From: Erythroxylum novogranatense
Taxonomy: Eukaryota; Streptophyta; Magnoliopsida; Malpighiales; Erythroxylaceae
Length of the DNA stretch: 64,000 nt
Direction of reading: 5' to 3'
Assembly (NCBI GenBank): GCA_029891385.1
Contig: CM057228.1
Coordinates: forward strand, 24,697,809-24,761,808
Positions 10,633 through 20,131 of this stretch are shown piece after piece. The position numbers were made by a program, and so were the translations under genes. Within the stretch, counting starts at the first letter, position 1. Every line of letters begins with the position of its first letter. The notes below the pieces were generated by a model that was not told where the DNA came from, searched no databases, and worked only from the letters and a program-made list of their open reading frames with translations.

Positions 10633-11328
10633 TGTGAAAAGTGCCCGAATCGGGACAGTGTTAACGCTTAGTCACAACAATGACATAAAATGAGAATTTG
10701 CATACATTGTGCATCTGACTGTGTAGTGAAATTGAGAATGCGTGTGATATGTGACAATTGTGAAGTGACATGTCTGAGCTATGTTATCGTATAAATGTGT
10801 AAATTGTGTACAGTGTTCTAAAATGCGTTAAAGTGTACTATGTGATATATTAAGTGTATATGCATGAGTTGGGTGAACCATCGATGATGGTTTCTCATTG
10901 AGTTCGCAAACTCACCCAACATTGCAATATATTTTTCAGGTCAGCGTCAGTAGGATTCTAGCTCCCGTGATAGATTTTCCTGCAGTGCGAGTGCTTGGTC
11001 AAGTGAAGCGATAGCACACAGGTCGATCAGCTGGGACGATTTTTGAGGATGGCTTAGTATAGACTTTTGTATCAATTTCCTTTTTGGGATATTGTGTTAG
11101 ACTGTAGGGAACTGATAGACTTGTCTATATTTTGGATTGATGTTATGAAATGAAAGATTATTGTGGTTTTAAATTTTAGTGATTTGTATAATGCGGTTTA
11201 AATTATATTGATGCCATGCGAGTGTTTAGTGATAGTTGCGAGCGTAGCACTTCCTTCTTTTGTCGGATATGCGTTTAACGACCCACGGTGTTCTCAGTGC
11301 GTACCTACTGATGAGGGGCCACATTAGG

Positions 11329-11340
11329 TGGTATCAGAGC
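11329..11340 (+). other. Primer binding site of element B
   Basis: TGGTATCAGAGC, five bases after the 5' LTR end at 11323; complementary to tRNA-iMet. Confidence 0.9.
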
Positions 11341-11449
11341 ATGATTTGGCATCTTTTGGGCATAGTATATTTTAGGTTTGAATTTTAGTGAGAAAAGCGA
11401 AAATTGATCAGATTCTTGTTGTTGTAGGTCATCCGTTCTTGGAGAGCAA

Positions 11450-12103
11450 GTGGATCAACCAACTGACCTAGGATCCGTGGGAGCTAGTAGAGAGTCCCCT
11501 GTGCCTCATTCTGATGAGCTACCTCCCAGAGTTCCCGTGAGACGGGAGAGGAGGTATGATAAAGCTAAGGTGGAGCCGTTGACTTCATGGCAAAGACCGA
11601 TCTGCTTTGAGGCTGAGGGTTGGTTAGAGAGGACTGAGAGAGTCCTGGACCAGATGGATTGTGACGCAGAGGAGAGTTTCGATTATGCAGTGTCTTTGCT
11701 TCAGGGTCCGGCTTATCAGTGGTGGAAGACTATTCCGGGCAGTTCCACCAGGCCCTGCATGTTGACTTGGGATGATTTCCTGCGGGCATTCAGAGATAAC
11801 TTCATGCCCAAGGTTTATTTAGAGATGAAGATGCAGGAGTTTTTGGAGTTGAGACAGGGGCAGATGTCAGTGGCAGATTATAAGGTTCGGTTTAATGAGC
11901 TGTCGACGTATGCGTCTGTTTTGCTTGCCTCTGAGTCTAATAGGTGTCGGAGGTTTGAGGGCGGACTCAATGTGGAGATCCGTACCAGATTGGCCCGATC
12001 GGACATGGACACCTTCGTTGAGTTGAGGGCGGCCGTGAGGATCGAGCGATTCTTTGGCGAGTCGACTGATCTTTGGGCCGGGACCCAGGCAAGAGGTCGA
12101 TGA
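11450..12103 (+). pseudogene. gag: Element B gag core
   Basis: An open frame of nearly 220 codons. No ATG is seen near the start; the first codon taken is GTG (VDQPTDLGSV). It contains the Gag core WLERTERVLDQM, YAVSLLQGPAYQWWK, TWDDFLRAFRDNFMP, EFLELRQGQMSVADY and CRRFEGGLN, which form the particle shell. It ends in a stop at 12101-12103 and coding signal continues in another frame. Element A's Gag has the same block order but clearly different sequence, so B belongs to a separate subfamily with element E. Confidence 0.88.
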
Positions 12104-12359
12104 TAGTCGGCGATGTTAGTAGAGGTTAAGAAGCGTCGAGCGGAGTTCTTGGTCCATTGGAGGAGCTCGACAGTCTGGTTTTGGGCAGAGAGGCAGATTT
12201 GCTCAGTCTAGTGGTGGCCATAGCGGTGCTAGAGGTTCAGGCCAGACAATCCCACTATGTGAGTATTATGAGAGGAGACACAGTGGGGAGTGCTGGAGGT
12301 TTACCGGAGCGTGTCTCAAGTGTGGTTCCATGGACCATCAGCTCCGAGAGTGTCCTTTT
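12104..12359 (+). pseudogene. gag: Element B nucleocapsid zinc knuckle, frameshifted
   Basis: The segment is spread over two frames. A zinc knuckle [14 protein letters not shown] (CX2CX4HX4C) is readable near 12316-12357. It is followed directly by the protease motif VDLGSTHSF. The Arg/Gly/Gln-rich linker of about 80-100 residues present in A, C and E is missing, so B carries an internal deletion of roughly 300 bp that fuses knuckle to protease. Confidence 0.75.
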
Positions 12360-14576
12360 ACTGTGGATCTTGGATCCACTCATTCTTTTATTGCACCGCA
12401 TGTGGCATGTAGACTGCATTGTGATAGGGAGAGATTGCAGTGTGGGTTAGAGGTGAGTACACCTCTAGGTAGTACGACAATTTTGGGAGAGGTTTGCAAG
12501 GGGTGTCTGATAGTGATTGATCAGGCAGAGTTGAGTGCAGACCTGATAGTTTTGTCTTTGAGAGAGATATATCTGATTCTGGGGATGGACTGGCTTACTG
12601 CGCATAGGGCTGTGATGGATTGTTATACCAAGGACGTTGTGTTAGAATCTCCTGGTCAGCCTAGAGCTATTTTTCGAGGTGTTAGTCAGGCAGTGCCAGC
12701 TAGAATGATTTCCTTTCTGAGTACCCTGAGGTTGATGCAGGGAGGATGTGAGGCCTATCTGGCTCACGTGGTTAATTCTAGGGTTGAGCAGAGGTTGCAG
12801 GATATTCCCGTGATTAGGGAATTTCCGGATGTGTTCCCCGATGAGTTACCAGGTTTGTCGCCAGATCGGGAGACGGAGTTTGAGATAGACCTCGTTCCAG
12901 GTACCACTCCTATATCTATACCTCCATATAGGATGGCACCGGTGGAACTGAGGGAGCTTAAGGCTCAGTTGCAGGAGTTGTTGGATAAGGGGTTCATTAG
13001 GCCGAGTGTTTCGCCTTGGGGAGCTCCAATGTTGTTTGTAAAGAAGAAGGACGGGATTTTGAGGTTGTGCATCGACTATAGGCAGGTGAATCGGGTGACA
13101 GTCAAGAATAAGTACCCACTGCCTAGGATCGATGATTTATTTAACCAGTTGCAGGGAGCTCAGGTGTTTACTAAGTTGGATCTGTGGTCAGGGTATTTTC
13201 AGTTGAGGATTGCAGAGGCCGATGTGCCTAAGAGTGCTTTCAGGAGCAGGTATAGGCATTTCGAGTTCTTAGTGATGCCGTTTGGGTTGACCAACGCCCC
13301 GGCAGCCTTCATGGCCTTGATGAATAAGGTCTTCCAGTCCTACCTGGATCAGTTCGTGATTGTGTTTATTGATGATATTTTGGTGTATTCGAGGAGTAGA
13401 CAGGAGCATGCAGAGCATCTGAGGATTGTATTGCAGATCATGAGAGAGAGACAGCTGTATGCCAAATTCACAAAATGTGAATTTTGGCTGGATGAGGTGG
13501 TGTTCTTGGGCCACATTGTGTCTGATGAGGGTATCCGGGTGGATCCTCACAAGATTGAGGCAGTGAGGAGTTGGGAGATTTCGAGGAATGTATCAGAGGT
13601 TCGGAGTTTCCTCGGTCTAGCAGGATATTACCGGAGGTTTGTCGAGGGGTTTTCAGTGATCTCAGCCCCTTTGATAAAACTTCTGAGGAAAAATGTGGCC
13701 TTCAGATGGACTGATAAGTGTCAGAGGAGCTTTGAGGAGCTTAGGCATCGATTGACTACGACGCCAGTGTTAGCTTTGCCGTCACGGTCCGGAGGTTTTG
13801 AGGTTTTCAGTGATGCTTCGCAGCAGGGTTTAGGTTGTATTCTGATGCAGCATAGGAGAGTTATAGCATATGCCTCGAGACAGTTGAGGTCTCATGAGAG
13901 GAATTATCCAGTGCATGATTTGGAGTTGGCTGCAGTGGTGTTTACTCTGAAGATCTGGAGACATTATTTGTATGGGGAGACGTTCCAGATCTTCACTGAT
14001 CATAAGAGTTTGCGGTATCTGTTGAGTCAGCGAGAGTTGAATTTGAGACAGAGGAGATGGATTGAGCTGTTGAAGGACTATGACTGCACGATTGAGTATC
14101 ATCCAGGGAAGGCCAATGTGGTGGCAGATGCGTTGAGTAGGAGATCTCATATTAGTGCAGCTCAGATTCAGATTGAGAGATTGCCCAGCTTGATTCAGTT
14201 GAGAGCGCTTAATGTGCATATGGATTTGGCTCAGGATGGAGCCTTGATTGCTACCTTGAGGCTTAGGCCGATGTTACAGGATAGGATCAGGAGAGTCCAG
14301 AATCAGGATCTAGTGTTAGTGAGATTGATAGATAGAGTCAGATCAGGGTTGACTGCTGATTTTGAGTTGAGAGATGGGACTCTTTGGATGGGTCAGAGAT
14401 TGTGTATTCCTAATGTGGATGAGTTGAGGCGAGAGATTTTGGAGGAAGTGCATGTGGCCGCTTATGCGATGCATCCTGGTACCACCAAGATGTATAATAC
14501 CCTTAAGTTGCATTTTTGGTGGCCAGGCATGAAGAAGCAAGTGGCAGAGTTCGTTTCTCGGTGTTTGTCGTGCCAG
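12360..14576 (+). pseudogene. pol: Element B protease, reverse transcriptase, RNase H and integrase zinc finger
   Basis: The longest open frame of the window (about 740 codons). In order: protease DLGSTHSF and ILGMDWL; RT with [50 protein letters not shown] and the catalytic FIDDILVYS; the connection [13 protein letters not shown]; RNase H with [17 protein letters not shown] and TDHKSLRYL; then the tether and the HHCC integrase finger ending CLSCQ. It closes at TAG 14577-14579, where relatives read Gln, so the stop is a CAG to TAG change and integrase continues in frame. RT and RNase H active-site residues look intact, making this the best-preserved RT in the window. It would have copied element RNA to cDNA in the particle. 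Confidence 0.92.
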
Positions 14577-15735
14577 TAGGTTAAGGCTGAGCACCAGGCC
14601 CCAGTTGGGAGATTGCATTCGTTACCCATTCCGGAGTGGAAATGGGAACGGATTACTATGGACTTTATTATGGGATTGCCTGGGACGCCGAGGTAGCATA
14701 ATGCGATCTGGGTCATAGTGGACCGGTTGACCAAATCGGCTCACTTCTTGCCAGTGCGAGAGAATAATACTCTTGATCAGTTGGCCCAGAAGTATGTGGC
14801 TGAGATTGTGCGACTGCATGGGGTCCCAATATCGATTGTGTCAGATAGGGATCTCAGATTTACTTCGAGGTTCTGGAGGAGCCTGCAGTCAGCTTTGGGT
14901 TCGAAGTTGAACTTTAGTACAACATTTCCTCCTCAGAAAGATGGGAAGAGTGAGAGGACGATCAAGACTGTTGAGGATATGCTGAGAGCTTGTGTATTAG
15001 AGTTCAGAGGTGCTTGGGATCGATGCTTGGCTCTGGCTGAGTTTGCGCACAATAATCGATTACAGGCAAGATTGGGATGGCACCGTATGAGGCCTTATAT
15101 GGGAGACCGTGTAGATCACCTCTTTCTTTGGGATGAAGAGGGTGTGAGGATGCTTGAGGGTCCCGAGCTGATCCAGGATACAGTGGATAAAGTGAGATTG
15201 ATTCGGAGTCTTATCAAGGCGGCTCAGGATAGACAGAAGAGTTATGCGGATCAGCATCGGCGTGAGATGGAGTGCTGATGTAAGTGACAGAGTATTCCTC
15301 CAAAGTGTCACCTTGGAGAGGAGTCTTTGAGATTTGGCCGTAAGGGCAAGTTGAGTCCTCGGTATATCGGTCCCTATGAGATTACTGAGAGGATTGGACC
15401 GTTGGCCTATAGATTGGCTTTGCCTAGTGAGATGTCCCAGTTGCATTATGTGTTCCATGTGAGTATGCTCTAGAGATACCGCTCAGACCTGACTCATGTG
15501 ATTCCGGCTCAAGAGATTGAGATAGCGAGTGATCTGAGTTATGTTGAGGAGCCGGTGTAGATTATCGGATCGCGGGTCAAGCAATTGAGGAGCAGGGTGA
15601 TTCCATTGGTGAAAGTCCTATGGAAGAACCACTCATCAGAGGAAGCAACTTGGGAGACTGAGGAGCACATGAGGAGGCAAGATTTCATCTCATTCGACCC
15701 GATCGGTATGAAATTTCGGGACGAAATTTTTATTT
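14577..15735 (+). pseudogene. pol: Element B integrase core and chromodomain (broken)
   Basis: It continues pol after the point stop: [23 protein letters not shown], a stop near 14695, then [24 protein letters not shown] and TEDMLRAC-type core blocks to about 15278, followed by a frameshifted GKLSPRYIGPYEI block and the chromodomain end (EEATWETEEHM), with two more stops. The D,D(35)E core is degenerate: SDRD is present but the usual FHPQTDGQSER reads FPPQKDGKSER. The product would have inserted the cDNA, with the chromodomain directing it to heterochromatin. Confidence 0.85.
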
Positions 15736-15748
15736 AGGAGGGGAGAAT
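15736..15748 (+). other. Polypurine tract of element B
   Basis: AGGAGGGGAGAAT directly before TGTAACATCC; primes plus-strand DNA synthesis. Confidence 0.8.
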
Positions 15749-15894
15749 TGTAACATCCCGTTACTGATGTGAAGGTCATATCGGTAATTTGGATGGGTTA
15801 GTGGGGTGCATTCATATTGAACTGCACGTGCATCAGTGATAATTGAGTAAATTGCACATGCACATATAGCGGCATGCATTCATGATTTACCAGC
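15749..15894 (+). mobile_element. Element B 3' LTR remnant
   Basis: TGTAACATCCCGTTACTG through CATGATTTACCAGC matches the first ~140 bp of the B 5' LTR. It then switches in the middle of a word to C-type LTR sequence (GCGCATTTGGGGGTCGG). AGC is shared at the junction. Confidence 0.85.
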
Positions 15895-16510
15895 GCATTT
15901 GGGGGTCGGTTTTGGCTGACCGACCCCTCTTCCTTCTTTTGGCCATAACTATTTGTGTAGACCTCCGATTAAGCTGATTTTTGAAGCAATGGAATCCTAA
16001 GAAAATTTTCTATCTTTTTATGCCTGATTTACCAGTATTACTTTTAAATTGAAAAAGGTGGTTTGAAACAAAGTGTGGAGGTCGACTGATCAAGTCTGAA
16101 TATACTTTACTAATTTTGAGATATCTTGAGCTATAGAGCTCCGATCGAAGCAATTATTATTTTAAATTAAACTAGAGACATAAACCTACAAGTTTTATGA
16201 AGGAGCTGATTGGCATTTCAGCCTCTAAAATTTTCAAATTTTGTCATGAAGTCGGTAGAGGGTTAGTTTTCACTGTTTTCTTTAAGATAGTATTTTAACC
16301 ATAACTCCATTTCTAATCCAAATTGAGCGTTTTCAGTGGCGTTGGAATCGTGAGATCATGAGGAACAATTTTCTTAAAAAGCCAATCCCAAATTTTTTTT
16401 ACTATTAAAAGTTTCTCTATTTGTGGTCAGTATGTGTTCGTTTTGGGTCCTCTATGCTTATGTTTGCTTTTGTGCTTCCGAATGTTGGGCCTCAGAGACG
16501 AGGTCCAACA
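15895..16510 (+). mobile_element. Element C 5' LTR, last ~620 bp only
   Basis: It aligns to 46436-46760 plus 52274-52568 of the C 3' LTR, through GTGTAGACCTCCGATTAAGC and ending GAGGTCCAACA. About 2.1 kb of the LTR start is missing, so the promoter is gone. Confidence 0.85.
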
Positions 16511-16515
16511 TTGTT

Positions 16516-16527
16516 TGGTATCAGAGC
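16516..16527 (+). other. Primer binding site of element C
   Basis: TGGTATCAGAGC, five bases after the LTR end at 16510; complementary to tRNA-iMet. Confidence 0.9.
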
Positions 16528-16703
16528 CTAGGTTTCACTTCTAGGCTTAGAATGCATAGTAGGAAATCGTTTGTTATGTGATTAAATGTTTGCATTATGA
16601 ATTGATTGTTTGTATTAAGTGGCATGCATATCATGCATACATATAGAAACTAAGATTAAAACGAATTGTAGCTAATTATAAATGTTTTCATTGAAGGAGT
16701 AAG

Positions 16704-17028
16704 ATGTCACCTCGTAGAAGGACACGAGGAGTTCTGCAAGGTTCTATCGCACCTAACTCTCCACCGAGAGAGGAGAGTACCGATGAGTCGGTAGCCCTGG
16801 GAGTGGCTGAGGCTTCTCGAGGGCAGAGTAGTGAGCCCCTCCGATCTCAGACTCAACTGTCGCCTAGTCAGTCTGAGCAAGTGCCTGCGTTAGACCCGAG
16901 ATTGTTCCAGGCATTTACCCAAGCTTTTGTTCAGGCGATGGGTCAAATGCCCCAAGCTTCTGGTTCGGCCCCAGTTAAGAAGGGGAGACAGTTTGACAAG
17001 CTGAGAAAGTATGGAGCTATGGACTTCT
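16704..17028 (+). pseudogene. gag: Element C gag, N-terminal part
   Basis: It starts at the ATG of MSPRRRTRGVLQ and runs open through QAFTQAFVQAMGQMP and GRQFDKLRKYGAMDF, where element D cuts it. The continuation in the same protein is at 19165. The acidic, Gln-rich leader matches element A's leader in outline. As the N-terminal Gag segment it would help assemble the particle. Confidence 0.88.
17024..17028. repeat. TSD of element D, left copy (CTTCT)
   Basis: An exact match to 19165-19169. Removing D plus one copy restores the gag frame. Confidence 0.9.
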
Positions 17029-17084
17029 TGTTAAGTCAAAACAGACTTCACGTATTAATTAATTTTGATAATAAACAAAGAGAA

Positions 17085-17235
17085 ATATACGGAAGCTTTA
17101 CGAAGACGAAAAGCGTATTTATACAAAAGGCATTTAAGCTTTACTAAAAAAAAGCGAGCGATACAAAAGCGCATTTAAGCTTTACGAAGAAAAAGCAGAC
17201 GATACAAAAAGCAGACGGAAGCTTTCCGAGACAAA
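17085..17235 (+). repeat. Minisatellite in D left LTR
   Basis: Three to four ~40-bp units built of GCATTTAAGCTTTACGAAG and GCAGACGATACAAAA blocks; the same array occurs in the right LTR at 18290-18510. Confidence 0.7.
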
Positions 17236-17239
17236 CCAA

Positions 17240-18206
17240 AGAGATATGTGAAAGCCTTCTTCAAATCAGTTGAATATAATAATGGCATTTTACATCTGTT
17301 GGATAGGGTTACAAAATTTCTATGATCAATCAAGAGAGTGGGAGAGAACCATATCCACCGAGCCATTTGGAGAGCGTATCACTTCTTATCCTCAGATCGA
17401 GCAAGACAATAATCAAGGTGGTACCGATCTTCAACCACCAAATTTTGTTGAACTCAATTATGAGAAGCTAAAACCGAAAGTTCAAACAGAGCCAGATTGG
17501 ATGACATGATCACGATCGATTGCAGAGGCAAGAAATTGATTGATGCAAAGATGTAAGGAGAAAAGGAGTGGTCATCCATCTGCGTGTATCAAGATCCAGA
17601 CCAAGTCTAACTAAGGCAAAAAGCAGATGATCCACAGGAGGCAACATCAGAATGGGTCAAGATTGTTCTGCTCGATTGGCAACTCGTAATGTTGTTTTAC
17701 TATAATACGTAACATTCGCTAAATCGACCTCTGTGGGAGATCGTTCAATCTGCAGGCTATGCCATGGTTTGGACGACTTTTCAACTAATAAGAGATTCCT
17801 ATGATCTTGATATCAATGAACAAGTCTGTATTTGTTCCTCCTCCTCTTCGCAAATCATTGAACCAAATGTCTTTAATAAGGAAGCTTATACAACAACAAA
17901 GGGCTATCGTTGAAAAGCAAGTTGTTAAGACAAGACCCTCGACCGCAGATGAATAATCAACTCTAAAAAGCGGTTTGAAGCTTGATAAAGATATGAAGAA
18001 GATTAAGAAGATGCTGAAAAAGTTGGTGAAGCAGATTGGAAAATAATTGTTTGATCAATAACAAATAGGGGGAGAAGGGAGAAGGAAGAGAGAAGGGTGA
18101 AGGAAGAAATCAGCTGGAAGGATGAAGATATTTTTTTTCTCAATACTTCTGTATAATTCACAAGTATATGATACTTTTCATATTTTCACAAGTATTTGTT
18201 ATTATC
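17240..18206 (+). pseudogene. Element D internal region, unrecognised weak ORFs
   Basis: The longest frame (17270-17509, 79 codons) encodes a hydrophilic product containing FVELNYEKLKPKVQTEPDW; further open pieces follow at about 17560-17860, including REIVQSAGYAMVW-like and TTFQLIRDSYDLDIN-like blocks in broken frames. I recognise no family and no zinc knuckle or enzyme motif. It could be remnants of a gag-like protein. No function is proposed. Confidence 0.35.
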
Positions 18207-18218
18207 AAAAGGGGAGAA
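18207..18218 (+). other. Polypurine tract of element D
   Basis: AAAAGGGGAGAA directly before the TGTTAAGTC start of the right LTR. Confidence 0.8.
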
Positions 18219-18289
18219 TGTTAAGTCAAAGCAGACTTCACGATTAATTAATTTTGATAATAAACAAAGAGAAATATACTGGAAGAAAA

Positions 18290-18510
18290 GGCATTTATAC
18301 AAAAAGCGCATTTAAGCTTTACTTAAGAAAAAGCAGACGATACAAAAGCGGGCGGAAGCTTTACGAAGAAAAGCGCAGCGATACAAAAGGCATTTTAAGC
18401 TTTACGAAGACAAAAGCGAGGCGATACAAAAGCGCATTTAAGCTTTATAAGAAAAAGAAGACGATACAAAAGGCATTTTAAGCTTTACGAAGACAAAAAG
18501 CGGCATTTAT
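18290..18510 (+). repeat. ~42-bp minisatellite in D right LTR
   Basis: About five units of TTTAAGCTTTACGAAGA, then AAAGCAGACGATACAAAA. Unit length varies by a few bases through indels. Confidence 0.75.
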
Positions 18511-18619
18511 AAAAATAAGATTTAAGAAAGAAACATCGCTTAAGACGGTACATGAGTTAAACTGAATAACCGCTTTTAAATATTCAAGCGTATAGACAAG
18601 AAACAGATTGAAGTTCCGA

Positions 18620-18629
18620 CTATAAATAA
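18620..18629 (+). promoter_or_regulatory. TATA box of element D LTR
   Basis: CTATAAATAA, a near-consensus plant TATA box, lies about 400 bp into the LTR just after the minisatellite. The array would then sit upstream of the start as an enhancer-like U3 repeat. Confidence 0.55.
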
Positions 18630-19164
18630 GAGTCGAGATTGAAGAAGAAATAACTTTTGACAAAGTGAATGAAACTCGTATTCAATATCCGCCTATCTCG
18701 AGAGAAATATTCATAACTATTTTCGAGTGTATATTGTGAAGAGCAACACTTTTGTAAAAGCTCTTTATCGCTTTTCATTTTGAAAAGTGCTACAGATAGC
18801 CTCAAGAGGATAAGAGTAAAGAATACTTTTGTTAAGAGACTCAAGAGGCTCAATCTAAAGAATACTTGTAATCAGCTGGAGATAGTGAAAATCTCGGAAG
18901 AATATCGAGGATCGGACGAGCCCACGGTTTGGGTGAACCAGATAAAATTGCCGTGTTTCTCTCTAACTCTTATCGTTCTTAAATCGTAGTTTTCATTATT
19001 AACAAAGTTTTCAAACTAGTTAAGAATTGATTTAAGATAAGTTTTCCGAAAGAACAAGCAATTGTTATCAAGGGATTAAAGAAAAGTTTATCACAATTCA
19101 ACCCCCCCTTCTTGTGTATCTTGGTCATATTATTACTCAATATATTAACGTGTGATTTACTTCA

Positions 19165-20131
19165 CTTCTATAGGACCACGGATCCTAAAGAAGCCGAGAA
19201 CTGGTTGAGGAAGACCGAGAGGGTCTTGGATTAGATGGAGTGCGAGGATGATGAGAGGGTGGTCTATGCTGTCAACTTACTTCAGGGTGATGCCTTGCAT
19301 TAATGGGAGGCGGTGCCGGGGAGTCAGATGAGACCAGTAGGGTTGACTTGGGGAGACTTCCTGGCTGTTTACAGGAAGAAGTATCTGTCTGAATTGTACA
19401 TTCGGCAGAAGTAGAGGGAGTTTCTGAGTCTCACCCAGAGGGAGATGACTGTTGCTGAATATGAGCGTCGGTTCACTCAGTTGTCGAGGTATGCTTCAGA
19501 GCTGATGTTCAGTGAGGCTGCCAAGTGCCGCAGGTTTGAGTCGGGCCTACATTTAGCTATCAGAGAGAAGGTAGTAGTACAGAACTTTGGCGATTTTCAG
19601 CAGCTGGTTGAAGCAGCTCTAAGGGTTGAGAACATCGAGAACATTAAGAGCGCAGTTAGCAGAAAGAGGAAGGAAAGAGAGCAGTTTAAAAGGGGAGGTG
19701 GTACTTCTATGCCTGAGAGAAGTGCCAGAGCCTTTCCTGTGCAGTCTGAGGAGAGAAGCAGCGGTGGAAGCCGGCCTAGACCTATGAGGACTCCTACTGT
19801 TTCTCACCAAGCTTCAACGGTGGGCGGCAGTAGAAGAGGTGATGGGGAGAGGCCACCTCTTCCCAAATGTGAGCACTGTGGGTATCTCCATAGAGAAGAA
19901 TGTCGTAGATTGACAGAAGCATGCTTCAATTGTGGGCAGAAAGGAAACATAGCCAGACAGTGTCATAAGCCGGATAGAAGAGAGGGATCACAGATGCAAG
20001 CTTCTAGGAGGACAGAGGCAGTGGGACAGAAGGCTGTGACTGAAGTGGGTAGCTCTAGGGTACCTAAGAGAGCTCATCCTCCAGACAGATCCAGGGGGCA
20101 AGCACCAGCTAGGGTGTTTGCAATAACTTGA
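19165..20131 (+). pseudogene. gag: Element C gag, capsid and zinc knuckle
   Basis: It resumes exactly where D interrupted Gag (FYRTTDPKEAENWL). The core follows with stops where relatives have Gln or Trp (near 19233, 19302 and 19412), then an open frame from MTVAEYERRFTQL through a basic linker to the zinc knuckle CFNCGQKGNIARQC and [11 protein letters not shown], ending in a stop near 20129. The Gln/Trp to stop changes are C to T or G to A transitions. It is the nucleocapsid part that would bind element RNA. Confidence 0.88.

Larger units (their letters stand above)
8637..11323 (+). mobile_element. Element B 5' LTR
   Basis: It runs from TGTAACATCCCATTACC to GAGGGGCCACA, followed by the primer site, so it is about 2.7 kb. 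The first ~140 bp match the 3' LTR remnant at 15749-15894. In order it holds a TATA-like run (9190-9208), a dyad cassette (9575-9750), a GTGTAGACC block (about 9797), a twin repeat (10541-10632) and a CTCACCCAAC...TTTTTCAGGT block (about 10911-10941). Confidence 0.88.
8637..15894 (+). mobile_element. Element B: Tekay-type Ty3/gypsy retrotransposon, 3' LTR truncated
   Basis: 5' LTR 8637-11323, primer site 11329-11340, gag and pol 11450-15735, polypurine tract, then only about 146 bp of 3' LTR (15749-15894), which stops at a fusion with the LTR of element C. It is inserted in element A's reverse transcriptase in the same direction. Its proteins and LTR are closest to element E of this window. 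Confidence 0.88.
17029..19164 (+). mobile_element. Element D: small LTR retrotransposon of unassigned family
   Basis: About 2.1 kb, TGTTAAGTC...TTTACTTCA, with exact TSDs CTTCT. The right LTR (18219-19164) is about 945 bp. The left LTR is only about 200-240 bp, and no primer binding site is seen next to it. A polypurine tract AAAAGGGGAGAA (18207-18218) precedes the right LTR. The internal ~950 bp has no recognisable protease, RT or integrase, so it is non-autonomous or heavily deleted. The LTR style (TGTTAAGTC start, TATA near mid-LTR, reads on into gag-like weak ORFs) suggests Ty1/copia, but this is not proven. Confidence 0.75.
18219..19164 (+). mobile_element. Element D right (3') LTR
   Basis: TGTTAAGTCAAAGCAGAC...TTTACTTCA, about 945 bp. 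It contains the ~42-bp minisatellite (18290-18510) and a TATA box (18620-18629). The first part matches the left LTR from 17029. Confidence 0.8.
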
